From Rhodanobacter sp. C01 (GTDB lineage: Bacteria > Pseudomonadota > Gammaproteobacteria > Xanthomonadales > Rhodanobacteraceae), in assembly GCF_002001045.1 (NCBI RefSeq), contig NZ_MUNR01000011.1:1-64000 (forward strand): a DNA stretch of 64,000 nt. The letters run 5' to 3'. Under the pieces are notes generated by a model. That model did no database searches. It saw only the letters and a program-made list of their open reading frames with translations, and had not been told where the DNA came from. The translations under genes were made by a program, and so were the position numbers. Shown here one piece after another: positions 1 to 10,400 of the stretch; position 1 is the stretch's first letter, and each line of letters begins with the position of its first letter.

Positions 1-83
1 GCCGTCATGGCGTAGTCCAGCTCAGCATCGTGCTGGGAACCGTAGAACCCAGCAAAGGGTAGGGCAGCAGTGAGCATCTGCAT
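1..83 (-). CDS. 5' end of an island-type hypothetical gene, cut by the window edge
   Basis: Reading the minus strand from 83, an open frame continues to the window edge (27 codons visible). Its ATG overlaps the TGA of the RadC-like gene by one base (TGATG), the arrangement of a translationally coupled pair; a second ATG lies two codons in. The visible peptide includes FAGFYGSQHDAELD. I associate an FYxSxHDxxLD-like start with small proteins of integrated plasmids and islands, but only from memory, and I assign no function. The rest of the gene lies outside the window. Confidence 0.45.
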   Translation of the reverse strand, partial: MQMLTAALPFAGFYGSQHDAELDYAMT

Positions 84-568
84 CACATCAGCCCTCTGCC
101 GGCCATGCTGACGCACTCGGCACCCACCACGATGTGGTCCAGAATGCGCACGCCGACCAGCCTCAATGCGTCGCGGAGCTCGTGGGTAATTGCACGGTCT
201 GCGGCACTAGGTTCCGCAACGCCGCTGGGGTGGTTGTGCGCGAGAATGGCGGCGCTGGCATTAATGCTCAACGCGGCCCGCACGACTTCCCGGGGATAGA
301 TGTTGGCGCCATCGACGGTGCCGGTGAAGAGTTTTTGGCAGTCGATGATGCGATGCCGGTTGTCCAGCCACAGGACGTGAAATTCTTCGTGTAACAGCGT
401 ACCTAGACGTATGCGCAGGAAGCTGGTGGCATCGGTCGGACTGTGGAGGCTGCCCTGACGTTCAAGCCTTCCTTTGAGAATGCCTTCGGCCGCGGCGAGC
501 ACGTCTTGCTCCGACGTTTCGCTGTCGAGTTTGTAGCGGGTGTAGGCCGTTGATCGAATAACTTTCAT
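83..568 (-). CDS. radC: RadC-like JAMM/MPN domain protein, copy 1
   Basis: 161 aa. Contains the RadC-type JAMM metal site HNHPSG with H111 and H113, then S121 and D124 (HxHx7SxxD), and an upstream acidic EEFHVLWLDN segment at about 61-70. It lacks the N-terminal helix-hairpin-helix part of full-length chromosomal RadC (about 225 aa), so it belongs to the short YeeS-like class typical of genomic islands; the molecular role of these proteins is not settled. The start at 568 (MKVIRST) is chosen because the second copy at 57341-57826 starts at the matching residue (MKVHRTL) and both then have 161 aa; a longer frame to 598 would read into the upstream hairpin. It follows the zinc-ribbon gene and is coupled to the gene at the left edge. 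Confidence 0.85.
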   Translation of the reverse strand: MKVIRSTAYTRYKLDSETSEQDVLAAAEGILKGRLERQGSLHSPTDATSFLRIRLGTLLHEEFHVLWLDNRHRIIDCQKLFTGTVDGANIYPREVVRAALSINASAAILAHNHPSGVAEPSAADRAITHELRDALRLVGVRILDHIVVGAECVSMAGRGLM

Positions 569-593
569 GAGTAGTCCTTGTGAGCGGCACAAA

Positions 594-629
594 CGCATAG
601 CGCCCGGCCGTGAGGCCGGGCGCTATGCG
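594..629 (-). terminator. Perfect 16-bp GC-rich hairpin upstream of RadC copy 1
   Basis: Arms 594-609 and 614-629 are perfectly complementary with a 4-nt loop. It lies 25 bp upstream of the radC start and 73 bp beyond the zinc-ribbon stop, on the transcribed path between them. It could terminate the zinc-ribbon transcript or act as a 5' leader hairpin of radC. No clear U-tract follows on the minus strand. Similar CCGG-rich hairpins precede RadC copy 2 and the DUF932 gene. Confidence 0.55.
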
Positions 630-702
630 CTGTCGCGAGAAAAGATGAAGAAAACGAGCTAATTCGAGCCGGGAAGGCTCGGTACAGCTGAGTCGTGTGG
701 AG

Positions 703-1017
703 CTATGTCAGCGCCGGATCCGTCCGACTGGCATCAAAGACATAGCCGCAGGCTTGGCAGCGAAAGCTATCGGGCAGAACTTGGTCAATCGGCGCACCGA
801 TCACCGCACCTGCCGCACAGCCCGCAGCACCGCCGAGCAATCCGCCGAAGATCGCACTGGCAATGACACCCATGGGATCACCGCCCTTTGCCTCCGTCAT
901 GGCGCTGGAGGCCCCCTGGATAGCGCCAGCGACGCCACCGATGGCGGTCGCCGTGGTTTGCGCGCGGCGTCGAGGGACGACGAATGCGGTATGGCAGCGT
1001 GGGCACGACAGGGTCAT
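703..1017 (-). CDS. Small zinc-ribbon protein with central glycine-zipper segment, copy 1
   Basis: 104 aa. Two CxxC pairs (CPRC at residues 5-8 and CQAC near 86) bracket the protein and could together form one zinc ribbon. Between them lies an alanine/glycine-rich stretch (GGLLGGAAGCAAGAVIGAPID) of glycine-zipper character that could insert into or oligomerise at a membrane. The ATG overlaps the stop of the small membrane protein upstream (ATGA at 1014-1017). A diverged paralogue of the same layout sits at 57960-58280. No function is known to me. Confidence 0.7.
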   Translation of the reverse strand: MTLSCPRCHTAFVVPRRRAQTTATAIGGVAGAIQGASSAMTEAKGGDPMGVIASAIFGGLLGGAAGCAAGAVIGAPIDQVLPDSFRCQACGYVFDASRTDPALT

Positions 1018-1142
1018 GTGCGCGCTACCCCGGTGCGGGGAGCCACGCTAACCTTCCGGCCACCATTGTCGGCGACCAGGTAGCCGATCGAGAAGACGAT
1101 GGCAAAAGCTACAAGGCATTCTAGAGCTGGAAAGTTGTACAT
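1014..1142 (-). CDS. 42-aa single-span membrane protein, copy 1
   Basis: Starts MYNFPALE and has one hydrophobic span (LVAFAIVFSIGYLVA) followed by a short basic tail ending GVART. The start at 1142 is preferred over a longer frame from 1208 because a GGAG lies about 9 bp upstream and the paralogue at 58277-58405 has the same start, length and ending. It is first in the module membrane protein - zinc ribbon - RadC and overlaps the zinc-ribbon gene by 4 bp. Between it and hsdM (1143-1357) there is no gene. Confidence 0.65.
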   Translation of the reverse strand: MYNFPALECLVAFAIVFSIGYLVADNGGRKVSVAPRTGVART

Positions 1143-1285
1143 CGCGGTATTCTCCACAGGGTAAGTGTTGGTGCCGACGAAATCGGCCCTTCTGCGAGAG
1201 CTATCCACTGCTCTCTATGGAGTGATATAGAGCTGAAATTGTTTTCAATAGACGGCGACTGCGCCCTGTAAAGTGCGCAGGCGCC

Positions 1286-1334
1286 AGGGTTCTTCCCTTC
1301 GCGGTTTCGCGCCAGTTCGCAGGGCCAGAACCCT
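1286..1334. promoter_or_regulatory. Inverted repeat in the hsdM leader
   Basis: AGGGTTCT (1286-1293) and AGAACCCT (1327-1334) form 8-bp inverted arms around 33 nt, just upstream of hsdM. It could be a leader stem or an operator pair; there is no experimental or comparative support, only the symmetry and the position. Confidence 0.3.
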
Positions 1335-1357
1335 CCATCAAGGATCCACTGGTAGTT

Positions 1358-3199
1358 ATGAATCAAGCTTCCCTGTCCGCCCTGATCTGGTCCGTTGCCG
1401 ATCTGCTGCGCGGTGACTACAAGCAGTCCGAATACGGCCGCGTGATCCTTCCGTTCACCGTGCTGCGCCGTCTGGACTGCGTGCTGGAACCGACCAAGAA
1501 GGCCGTGCTGGCCGAGTTCGAGGCCAAGACCAAGGCTGGCCTCAATCCCGAGCCGTTTCTTCTGCGCAAGGCGGGCAACAAGTCGTTCTTCAACGCATCG
1601 CCACTCGATCTGCCGCGCTTGCTGGGGGACCAGGACCATATCCGTCAGAACCTCTACGCCTATGTGCAGGGTTTCTCGCCGGAAGCGCGCGACATCTTCG
1701 AGCGCTTCGATTTCTATACCCAGGTCGAGCGGCTGGCCAAGGCCGATTTGCTGTTTCTGGTTACCGAGAAGTTCGCCAACATTGACCTGCATCCGGACAC
1801 GGTCGACAACGCGCAGATGGGTCTGGTGTTCGAGGAGCTGATCCGCAAGTTCGCGGAAATCTCCAACGAAACCGCCGGTGAGCACTTCACCCCGCGCGAG
1901 GTGATCCGGCTGATGGTCAACCTCATCTTCATCGAAGACGATGACGTGCTGGCGCCCGGCAATGCCGTGGTGCGCACCATCTACGATCCGACCGCCGGCA
2001 CCGGCGGCATGCTTTCGGTCTCGGCCGAGCACCTGCTGCTGCACAATCCCGATGCACGGCTCACCCTGTACGGACAGGAGTTGAACGACGAGTCCTACGC
2101 CATCTGCAAGGCCGACATGCTGATCCGCGGGCAGGACGTAGGCAACATGGTCGCCGGCAACACGCTCAGCGAGGACGGCCACAGCGGACGCAAGTTCGAC
2201 TACATGCTGTCCAATCCACCGTTCGGCGTGGAGTGGAAAAAGGTCGAGAAGGTGGTGCGCAAGGAGCACGAGGAGAAAGGCTTCGACGGCCGCTTCGGCC
2301 CCGGCCTGCCGCGCGTATCCGATGGCTCCATGCTTTTTCTCATGCACCTGATCGCCAAGATGCGCCCGGCGGTAGACGGTGGCAGCCGATTCGGCATCGT
2401 GCTCAACGGCTCGCCGCTGTTTACCGGCGGCGCGGGCAGTGGCGAAAGCGAGATCCGCCGCTACGTGCTGGAGAACGACCTGGTGGAAGCCATCATCGGC
2501 CTGCCCACCGACATGTTCTACAACACCGGCATCGCCACCTACGTGTGGATCATCTCCAACAAGAAACCCGCCGACCGCAAGGGCTACCTGCAACTGATCG
2601 ACGCCGGCAGCTTCTGGCAGAAGATGCGCAAGAGCCTCGGCAGCAAGCGCAAGCAGATGAGCGACGAACACATCGCCACCATCACCCGATTGTTCGGCGA
2701 CTTCGCCGAAGCCGAACAGGCCACCGTGTTTGATGCCGCAGGCAAGGAAGTTAGCCGCCAGGTGATCGCCGCCGCCGAGTTCGCGCCCGAACCGCCTGAA
2801 GGCGGCAAGGTGAAGATCGCGCCGATCGCGCGCATCTTCAAGAACGAGGACTTCGGCTACACCACCCTCACCGTCGAACGCCCGCTGCGCGACGATCAGG
2901 GCAAGCTGGTGCTGGGCCAGAAAGGCAAACTCAAGGGCAAGCCGCAGCCGGACAGCTCACTGCGCGACACCGAGAACGTCCCGCTGGGCGAGGACATCAA
3001 GGCCTACTTCAAGCGCGAAGTGCTGCCGCACGCATCCGACGCATGGATCGACGAAGCCAAGAGCAAGGTCGGCTACGAGATCCCGTTCAACCGCCACTTC
3101 TACGTGTTCGAGCCGCCGCGTGATCTACACACCATCGACGAGGAGTTGAAGGGTGTGTCGGCTCGGATCATGGCGATGCTGGGGGAGTTGGCGGAATGA
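1358..3199 (+). CDS. hsdM: Type I restriction-modification system, modification subunit HsdM
   Basis: 613 aa N6-adenine DNA methyltransferase subunit. An HsdM N-terminal helical domain (about 1-160) precedes the N6-methylase domain, with the SAM-binding motif TAGTGGML at about 212 and the catalytic NPPF at 286-289. With HsdS it methylates the host recognition site and forms the core of the restriction complex. The stop overlaps the hsdS start (ATGA, 3196-3199). The start is the first ATG after the leader, with AAGGA about 13 bp upstream. Length is above the roughly 500-530 aa common for HsdM; the C-terminal extra is typical of the subgroup that pairs with two-domain HsdS proteins. Confidence 0.95.
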   Translation: MNQASLSALIWSVADLLRGDYKQSEYGRVILPFTVLRRLDCVLEPTKKAVLAEFEAKTKAGLNPEPFLLRKAGNKSFFNASPLDLPRLLGDQDHIRQNLYAYVQGFSPEARDIFERFDFYTQVERLAKADLLFLVTEKFANIDLHPDTVDNAQMGLVFEELIRKFAEISNETAGEHFTPREVIRLMVNLIFIEDDDVLAPGNAVVRTIYDPTAGTGGMLSVSAEHLLLHNPDARLTLYGQELNDESYAICKADMLIRGQDVGNMVAGNTLSEDGHSGRKFDYMLSNPPFGVEWKKVEKVVRKEHEEKGFDGRFGPGLPRVSDGSMLFLMHLIAKMRPAVDGGSRFGIVLNGSPLFTGGAGSGESEIRRYVLENDLVEAIIGLPTDMFYNTGIATYVWIISNKKPADRKGYLQLIDAGSFWQKMRKSLGSKRKQMSDEHIATITRLFGDFAEAEQATVFDAAGKEVSRQVIAAAEFAPEPPEGGKVKIAPIARIFKNEDFGYTTLTVERPLRDDQGKLVLGQKGKLKGKPQPDSSLRDTENVPLGEDIKAYFKREVLPHASDAWIDEAKSKVGYEIPFNRHFYVFEPPRDLHTIDEELKGVSARIMAMLGELAE

Positions 3200-4548
3200 G
3201 TTTGCCTAGGTATGCGGAGTACAAAGACAGTGGGGTGGCTTGGTTGGGCGACGTGCCTTCGCATTGGCTTGTTACACCCGTTAAGCATTTGGGAAAGCTG
3301 AAGGGTGGTGCAGGATTTCCGCACGTCGAGCAGGGACATGAAACAGAAGAACTGCCGTTCCACAAGGTCAATGCGCTAGGTCGTGCTGGTAGCGATGGTG
3401 TGTTGCGGGGAAGCGAAAACAATATCTCCCGCGTGACTGCTGAGCGACTTGGAGCCTACATTTTCCCCGCGCACGCTTTGGTTTTCGCGAAAGTCGGTGC
3501 TGCGCTCTTGCTCGGAAGAATTCGAATTCTTGGTGAAGCAGCGTGCATCGACAACAACATGATGGGATTGGTCGTCAATAACGATGACGTGGATGTCGCA
3601 TTTGTCAGTTATGCGCTCAATCTTGTTCGGTTCGATCTGATCGCAAATCCAGGTGCCGTTCCGTCTTTGAACGAGGGACAGATAGGGATTTTTCCGTTAG
3701 TGCTGCCAAGTCGGAGTGAGCAATCCGCCATCGCCGCATTCCTCGACCGCGAAACCGGCAAGATCGATGCGCTGATTGCCGAGCAGGAAAAGCTGCTGAC
3801 CCTGCTGGCCGAAAAGCGCCAGGCCACCATCTCCCACGCCGTCACCCGCGGCCTCAGTCCCAACGCTCCGATGAAAGACTCCGGCGTGCGGTGGCTGGGC
3901 GAAGTGCCGGCGCATTGGGAAATTACTTCTTTGGGGCGCATTTCTGTAAGTCGATGCGATGGCCCATTCGGTTCCGGCATCAAGTCTGATCATTACACCG
4001 AAGAAGGCGCCCTTGTTGTACGACTTCAAAACATTCGCGCGTATGCCTTCAATATCGGCGAGCCCGTGTACTTGGATCGGGGATATTTCGAGACATCGCT
4101 AAGAGGGCATGAAGTTGTCGGAGGCGATTTACTTGTTGCCGGTTTAGGCGACGAAAATAACCTCCTCGGTCGCGCGTGCGTCGCTCCAGATGGGCTGGGA
4201 GCTGCCCTGGTCAAGGCAGACTGCTTTAGATTCCGGCTTCGCGAAGAAAAGGCGTTACCTCATTTCGTTGCAATGCAGTTGAGCGCCGGAGCCGCTTTTG
4301 ATGCAGGAATAATGGCAACAGGTACTACGCGCTCTCGAATGCCTCTTGGTGTGATGGCGTCAAGAAAAGTCGCGCTCCCACCTTTGCATGAGCAGTCTGA
4401 AATCATTACCTTTGTCGACGCCAAGCTCAGCAAGTTCGATGTCCTAAAGGAAGAGGCAGAAATCGGCATTGCGCTCCTCAAAGATCGCCGCAGCGCCCTG
4501 ATCGCTGCCATCGTCACGGGCAAGATCGACGTGACGGACATCGCATGA
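3196..4548 (+). CDS. hsdS: Type I restriction-modification system, specificity subunit HsdS
   Basis: 450 aa DNA-recognition subunit made of two tandem half-repeats. Each begins with a near-identical block ([15 protein letters not shown] near residue 10 and [15 protein letters not shown] near 227), carries a variable target-recognition domain, and ends with a conserved region containing [10 protein letters not shown] or [10 protein letters not shown] and a coiled-coil spacer. Base composition of the two recognition domains is visibly lower in GC than the flanking conserved helices, as expected for recombining specificity modules. Both ends overlap neighbours by ATGA, so hsdM, hsdS and the next gene are coupled. 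Confidence 0.95.
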   Translation: MSLPRYAEYKDSGVAWLGDVPSHWLVTPVKHLGKLKGGAGFPHVEQGHETEELPFHKVNALGRAGSDGVLRGSENNISRVTAERLGAYIFPAHALVFAKVGAALLLGRIRILGEAACIDNNMMGLVVNNDDVDVAFVSYALNLVRFDLIANPGAVPSLNEGQIGIFPLVLPSRSEQSAIAAFLDRETGKIDALIAEQEKLLTLLAEKRQATISHAVTRGLSPNAPMKDSGVRWLGEVPAHWEITSLGRISVSRCDGPFGSGIKSDHYTEEGALVVRLQNIRAYAFNIGEPVYLDRGYFETSLRGHEVVGGDLLVAGLGDENNLLGRACVAPDGLGAALVKADCFRFRLREEKALPHFVAMQLSAGAAFDAGIMATGTTRSRMPLGVMASRKVALPPLHEQSEIITFVDAKLSKFDVLKEEAEIGIALLKDRRSALIAAIVTGKIDVTDIA

Positions 4549-5369
4549 TCCAGTACATCGCCGAAGCCCAAGGACTCTGGTACGAAGGAAGCCAATCGTG
4601 GTTGCGCCGGATTCAAGGCCATCCAATGGTTCTTCCCTTCGCAGTCATGGGAAAATCTGCAGGTCGAGAGCTGTTGTTCCTCGAAGACTATTTCAACTCT
4701 GCGACACGCATTCGCCGAGGACGGTTGTTTGAGAAGGACGATCGCAACAGTTGGCCTGCTAGTGTCGTTTCGCGTTTCCCTAATCGTGACCTACAGAACG
4801 CGGCAGATCTCTTCAACGTCAACCGTTCGTACAAGACGGCGGATGTCCAGATCGGGCCTGGGGATGAAATTGAACTCGGAGACAACGGCGCAACGTCACG
4901 CTGGATCGTTGTTCTATCAGAAAGAACGGGCCTTGAGGGGCACTATGTCACCATCAAGTCGAAAACGTTGTTCGGTGTGCTTCCTGAACTACTTCCAGAT
5001 CAAATTCCGGAATCCAACAGGCGCGATGCCCTGAGCTCGTTGGATGCTGTTGTCGATGCGGCTTCAATTCAGGCGCCTCAGTCCGTCATTGATGCCTGCA
5101 GGAATGCGGCCTGCCATCTGATCAGCGCGAAGTTTCCTGTGTCCAACCCGGATGGCAAGGAGGATCTCGGCAAGCTGGTGGACTGGCTCACGCTAAATAA
5201 AAAGTTGTCGTGTAGCTCCGCCGGCAACCTGATCAACCGCCTTCACAGTCGGGCAAAAGCTAACGCCGCAGCTAGTCGTGGAACGCGACCAGTCTCGCGT
5301 TTGGACGCTGATCTGGCAGTGAGTGCACTTTCATTTTTACTTCAGGACTTTGGGTGGGGAAGGGAATGA
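4545..5369 (+). CDS. Unrecognised protein inside the type I RM operon (gene X)
   Basis: 274 aa, soluble, no signal peptide or membrane span. I do not recognise a family. The first half is mixed alpha/beta, with a GDEIELGDNGATSRWIVVLSERTG strand-turn region around 108-131; the C-terminal third looks helical (EDLGKLVDWLTLNKKLSC). Its ATG overlaps the hsdS stop and its own TGA overlaps the next ATG (5366-5369), so it is translated as part of the restriction operon. Function could be regulatory, anti-self or an effector; the sequence alone does not say. Confidence 0.8.
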   Translation: MIQYIAEAQGLWYEGSQSWLRRIQGHPMVLPFAVMGKSAGRELLFLEDYFNSATRIRRGRLFEKDDRNSWPASVVSRFPNRDLQNAADLFNVNRSYKTADVQIGPGDEIELGDNGATSRWIVVLSERTGLEGHYVTIKSKTLFGVLPELLPDQIPESNRRDALSSLDAVVDAASIQAPQSVIDACRNAACHLISAKFPVSNPDGKEDLGKLVDWLTLNKKLSCSSAGNLINRLHSRAKANAAASRGTRPVSRLDADLAVSALSFLLQDFGWGRE

Positions 5370-6295
5370 GCGATATCCAGTTGTTCCGCCTGACCGGCGG
5401 CGATGCGGTGGAACTGTCCAGCCGCGCTGCGGCCATCGAGAAGGATCTGCAGTCGCTGATCGAGGCGCAGATGCCGACCTTCCTCGGCGTGCGTTTCCTC
5501 GCCAGCGAATACGCCACCGGCAAGACGCATCGTGGCCGTATCGATTCGCTGGGCCTGGACGAGAACGGCTGCCCGGTCATCATCGAATACAAGCGCCACA
5601 GCAACGAGAACGTGATGAGCCAGGGTCTGTTCTACCTGGACTGGCTGCTCGATCACCGCGCCGAGTTCCAATGGCTGGTGATGGAAAAGCTGGGCAAGGA
5701 CGTGGCCAATGAGATCGACTGGACCGGCACCCGGCTGCTCTGCATCGCGGCCGACTTCACCCGCTACGACCAGCACGCCGTGCAGCAGATTCCGCGCAAC
5801 ATCGAACTGATCCGTTACAAGCTGTTCGGTGACGACTTGTTGCTGCTTGATCTGGTCAATGCGGTGACGGTGGATGACGCCACGACGGTCAAGGACAAGG
5901 TGGTGGATGGCACGTCGCCAGCCAAGGCCAAGCCGGTGGGCAAGGACAAGACGGCCGAGGAACAGCTGGAACATGCACAACCAGAAATTCGCGCCCTTTA
6001 CGAAGTGCTGTCCAGCCAGTTGCTGGCGCTGGGCGACGACGTGCAGGAAAAGCACCTGAAACTGTATGTCGCATTCCGCCGGCTGAAGAACTTCGCCTGC
6101 GTGATTCCGTACAAGGACAAGCTGTTGGTCATGCTCAAGCTGAACCCCGATACGGTTGCGCTGGAAGCAGGCTTCAGCCGCGACGTGCGCAACATCGGTA
6201 CCTGGGGCACGGGCGATCTCGAACTCTGCCTGCGAACGGTGGCTGATTTTGAACGAGCAAAGCCGCTGATTGAACGCAGCTACGGCGAGAGCTGA
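5366..6295 (+). CDS. DUF5655-type protein with PD-(D/E)XK nuclease-like N-terminus (gene Y)
   Basis: 309 aa. The N-terminal half has the signature GRIDSLG followed by IIEYKR (D near 55, ExK near 71-73), the arrangement of PD-(D/E)XK nucleases of the NucS/DUF91 kind. The C-terminal part (about 200-309) with KLYVAFRRLKNFACV and FSRDVRNIGTWGTGDLEL matches the DUF5655 pattern as I know it. A low-complexity Lys/Ala linker separates the two. The start at 5366 overlaps the previous stop (ATGA). It is more GC-rich than gene X. In this position it may be an accessory nuclease or DNA-end sensor of the restriction system; that role is inference. Confidence 0.8.
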   Translation: MSDIQLFRLTGGDAVELSSRAAAIEKDLQSLIEAQMPTFLGVRFLASEYATGKTHRGRIDSLGLDENGCPVIIEYKRHSNENVMSQGLFYLDWLLDHRAEFQWLVMEKLGKDVANEIDWTGTRLLCIAADFTRYDQHAVQQIPRNIELIRYKLFGDDLLLLDLVNAVTVDDATTVKDKVVDGTSPAKAKPVGKDKTAEEQLEHAQPEIRALYEVLSSQLLALGDDVQEKHLKLYVAFRRLKNFACVIPYKDKLLVMLKLNPDTVALEAGFSRDVRNIGTWGTGDLELCLRTVADFERAKPLIERSYGES

Positions 6296-6302
6296 GGGGG
6301 GG

Positions 6303-7409
6303 ATGAACTTGAACGGACGGACTATCTGGCAGCACGCTGCTGGTGATACGGATCGCGACTACGTAGATGTCTGCATCCAGAATGGCGTCATTCTTAATGG
6401 CCCGGGCCGCGCTGGACCGTGGCCTGCGCAGATGGATGAGGTCGTGGGAAAGAACAGACGGCCCAAGAAACTGAGTGATCTTCGGCGTTTCTGTGAAGAC
6501 ATGCGCGCCGGCGACGTGGTGGTTCTTCGTCTCGGCACAAAGCTGGTTCCGGCGGTAGGCGTGATCGTCGGCGATTACGAATGGAATGATGCTTTTGGTG
6601 ATGTGGACGGCTGGGATCTGGAGCATGTCCGAAGAGTGAGGTGGGCCTGGGTTGGAGAGCAGCCAAAGGAGTTTGACGCCTACGCAATCAAGTGGGGTGA
6701 TACCACGCAGCGTCTCAACCCCGGTGAGGTATGGGACTGGGTGGCAAGCTTGAAAGTAGATGAGCTGAAACCGCTGGACCTGCCTGAATTGCCAAGCCAA
6801 AAAGATGCAGGGGAGATCGGGTTTGATCGAATATCGGACTTTTTGTTCGACCGCGGAGTGGCCAGTGCATCCATTGCGTATTTAATGACTGAGATTGGGG
6901 AGCTGACGCGCATTGCGAGATGGTACGAGCGTTCAAGCAAGGATGGCTCCGACGGCGACCAACATCCTAATCGGCCTTCCGAACACGAGACAGTGGCTTA
7001 TCTGGTTGTTCCGCTGCTTCGTGCGTTGGGGTGGACCCCGCAGCGCATGGCAGTGGAGTGGAACAAGGTGGATGTTGCCCTGTTTGAATCGCTGCCTCGT
7101 GCTGGTGACAATATGTCTGTCGTTGTTGAGGCCAAGAAGTTGGGGCGCGCATGCCTTGCCGCACGCCTTCAGGCAACCGGTTATGCGGATCAACGGGAAG
7201 GCTGCCTTCGATTGATCGTGACGGATGGGCTGCGTTACGGGGTTTATGTGAAGCAGTCCGATGGCAACTTCGGGTTGCATGCGTATCTCAACTTGACGCG
7301 CCTGAGGGATGGCTATCCTGCCTATCGATGCGGTGGTGCCGAGGATGCGATGTTGGCGATGTCTCCGGACTGGCGTGCGATCAATGACTCTGCACGCGAT
7401 GGCGGTTGA
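6303..7409 (+). CDS. Two-part protein: possible PUA/EVE-like N-terminus and PD-(D/E)XK (HsdR-N-like) C-terminus (gene Z)
   Basis: 368 aa. Residues about 1-150 contain a beta-rich region with GDVVVLRLGTKLVPAVGVIVGDY, resembling the start of PUA/EVE-like modified-base readers; this likeness is tentative. Residues about 230-340 contain KVDVALFE followed by SVVVEAKKLGR (D...ExK), the nuclease core seen in HsdR_N-type domains, and LIVTDGLRYGVY. The ATG at 6303 follows a run of Gs (GAGGGGGG) 7 bp after the previous stop. It lies directly upstream of hsdR. A base-reader fused to a nuclease would suggest restriction of modified DNA, but this is inference. Confidence 0.75.
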   Translation: MNLNGRTIWQHAAGDTDRDYVDVCIQNGVILNGPGRAGPWPAQMDEVVGKNRRPKKLSDLRRFCEDMRAGDVVVLRLGTKLVPAVGVIVGDYEWNDAFGDVDGWDLEHVRRVRWAWVGEQPKEFDAYAIKWGDTTQRLNPGEVWDWVASLKVDELKPLDLPELPSQKDAGEIGFDRISDFLFDRGVASASIAYLMTEIGELTRIARWYERSSKDGSDGDQHPNRPSEHETVAYLVVPLLRALGWTPQRMAVEWNKVDVALFESLPRAGDNMSVVVEAKKLGRACLAARLQATGYADQREGCLRLIVTDGLRYGVYVKQSDGNFGLHAYLNLTRLRDGYPAYRCGGAEDAMLAMSPDWRAINDSARDGG

Positions 7410-7448
7410 TATGGACGCGATACGCACATCAAAAAGGGAAGGGTGCGA

Positions 7449-10400
7449 ATGAATCTTCATCGCGAGCATCATTTTGAGCGCGAGATCTGCGACTACCTCG
7501 CCGCTCACGGCTGGCTCTACGCCGAAAGCGACGCCGAGCACTACGACCGCAGCCACGGCCTGTATATGCCCGACCTACTGGCCTGGATCGAAGCGACCCA
7601 GCCGGACAGCTGGCAGCGCCTCACCAAGACTCACGGCCCGACCGTTGGCGAACGTATCGCCGAGCGGGTGCGCAAGAACCTCAACGAGCGCGGCACGCTG
7701 GAGGTGCTGCGCCGCGGTGTGGAGATGCTGGGGTTGAAGGAACCGCTGTCGCTGGTGCAGTTCAAGCCGGCGCTGGCGATCAACCCGGTGATCCAGCAGC
7801 ACTATGCGGCCAACCGGCTGCGCGTGGTGCGACAGGTGCGGCACTCGCCGAACAACCCCAAGGACGCGCTGGACCTGGTGCTGTTCGTCAACGGCATCGC
7901 GGTGGCCACGTCGGAGCTGAAGTCCGACTTCACCCAGAGCGTCGGTGATGCGGTGGACCAGTACCGTTTCGACCGCCACCCGCAGCCCAAGGGCGGGCAT
8001 GTCGAGCCGCTGCTGAGCTTTCCCAGCGGGGCGCTGGTGCATTTTGCGGTGAGCCAGTCCGAGGTGATGATGACCACGCGGCTGGCGGGGCCGGCCACAC
8101 GCTTCCTGCCGTTCAATCGCGGCAACCACGGTGCAGCGGGCAACGCACCCAATCCGTACGGTTTTGCCACGGCCTATCTGTGGGAAGAGGTATGGGCACG
8201 CGACAGCTGGCTGGAAATTCTGGGGCGCTACCTGATCGGCAAGCGCGATGACAAGAAGCGGCTGACCCAAGTGATCTTTCCACGCTATCACCAGCTCGAC
8301 GCGACGCGGAAGCTGGTGGCCGACGTGCTGGCGCAGGGCGCGGGCCAGCGCTATCTGATCCAGCATTCTGCCGGCTCGGGCAAGACCAACTCGATCGCCT
8401 GGAGCGCGCACTTCCTGGCCGACTTGCACGACGCTAGGCACAAGAAGTTGTTCGACAGCGTGCTGGTGGTGTCCGACCGCAACGTGCTCGATGCGCAGCT
8501 GCAGGAAGCGATCTTCGACTTCGAGCGCACCACCGGCGTGGTGGAGACGATCACCAGTGAGCACGGCAGCAAGAGCGCGCAGCTGGGTCAGGCGCTGAAG
8601 GACGGGAAGAAGATTATCGTCTGCACCATCCAGACCTTTCCGTTCGCGCTGCAGGCAGTGCAGGAACTGGCCGCGACCGAGGGCAAGTGTTTCGCGGTGA
8701 TCGCCGATGAGGCGCACAGCTCGCAGACGGGCGAGGCCGCGGCCAAGCTCAAGCAACTGCTGAGTGCGGAGGAATGGGCCGAGCTGCAGGATGGCGGCGA
8801 GATCGACACCGAGGCCTTGCTGGCCGCCGGCATGGCTGCACGCGCCGGTGGCAACAAGGGTCTGACTTATGTGGCGTTCACCGCCACACCCAAGCAGAAG
8901 ACGCTGGAGCTTTTCGGGCGGCCCGGTGAAGACGGCTTGCCGCAGCCGTTCCATGTGTACTCGATGCGCCAAGCGATCGAGGAAGGATTCATCCTCGACG
9001 TACTGGAGAACTACACGCCGTATAAGCTCGCCTTCCGTCTGGCCCACGACGGCAAGGATTACGACGAGACCGAGGTGGAACGCAGCGCGGCGATGAAGGG
9101 GATCATGCAGTGGGTTCGCCTGCACCCGTACAACATTGCCGCCAAGGTGCAGATCGTGGTGGAGCACTACCGCGAGAACGTGCAGTCACTGCTGGCCGGC
9201 AAGGCCAAGGCGATGGTGGTGGTCGCCAGCCGCAAGGAGGCGGTGCGCTGGCAAATGGCCATACGTGACTACATCGCCCGGCAGAATTATGCGCTGGGTG
9301 TGCTGGTGGCGTTCTCCGGCGAGGTGAATGATCCGGACAGCTACCCGCGGGCGGTGAGCGAGACAAGTGCGGACCTCAATCCCGGTTTGAAGGGCCGCGA
9401 CATCCGCGATGCATTCGCCAGACCCGAGTATCACCTGCTGCTGGTCGCCAACAAGTTCCAGACCGGCTTCGACCAGCCGCTGCTGTGCGGCATGTACGTC
9501 GACAAGAAGCTCGGCGGCATCCAGGCAGTGCAGACGCTGTCGCGATTGAATCGCGCCCATCCGGGCAAGGACACGACCTACATCCTCGACTTCGTCAACG
9601 ACGCCGCGGAAATCCTTACGGCGTTCAAGACCTACTATGCCACTGCCGAGTTGGAGGCGACCACCGATCCGCACCTAGTCTTCGACCTGCGCCAGAAGCT
9701 GGACGCCAGTGGGCACTACGACGACTTCGAGGTGGAGCGCGTCGCCAAGGTGGAGACTGACCCGAGCGGCACGCAAGCGCAGCTCAGCAGCGCCATCGCT
9801 CCCGTCGCGGATCGCCTGCTCAAGCGCTACAAGGCAGCGCAGCAGGCACGCTCCAGCGCGCTGGCCGATGGCGACGACAAGGCAGCCGAGGCCAACAAGG
9901 ACGTGCTGGATGCGCTGGTATTGTTCAAGAACGACATGGGCGCCTACGTGCGGTTGTATGCGTTCCTGTCGCAGGTATTCGACTACGGCAACACCGACAT
10001 CGAGAAGCGCTTCATTTTCTACAAGCGGCTGATCCCGTTGCTGGAGTTCGGGCGCGAGCGGGACACGGTCGATCTGTCCAAAGTCGTGCTGACCCACCAC
10101 ACCCTGCGCAGTGCAGGACGCCAGCCGATCAATCTCAAGGATGACGGCAAAGGCAGCTACAAACTGCCGCCGCTGGATGCCGTGGGAAGCGGTGCGGTAC
10201 AGGACAAGCAGCAGGCCTTGCTGGCTGAGATCATCCAGAAGGTCAACGGCTTGTTCGAGGGGCAGCTTACCGACGGCGATCAGCTGCACTACGTCAATGG
10301 TGCCATCAAGGGCAAGCTGCTGGAAAACGAAACACTGATGCAACAAGCCAGCAGCAACAGCAAGGAGCAGTTTGCCAATTCACCGGATCTGAAAGATGCG

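Noticed and set aside
1121..2671. 516-codon minus-strand frame opposite hsdM
   Set aside because: Antisense shadow of a GC-rich gene; hsdM has clear motifs. The same applies to long frames opposite hsdR (7575-9167), GH2 (14179-15543), GH92 (18842-20101) and others.
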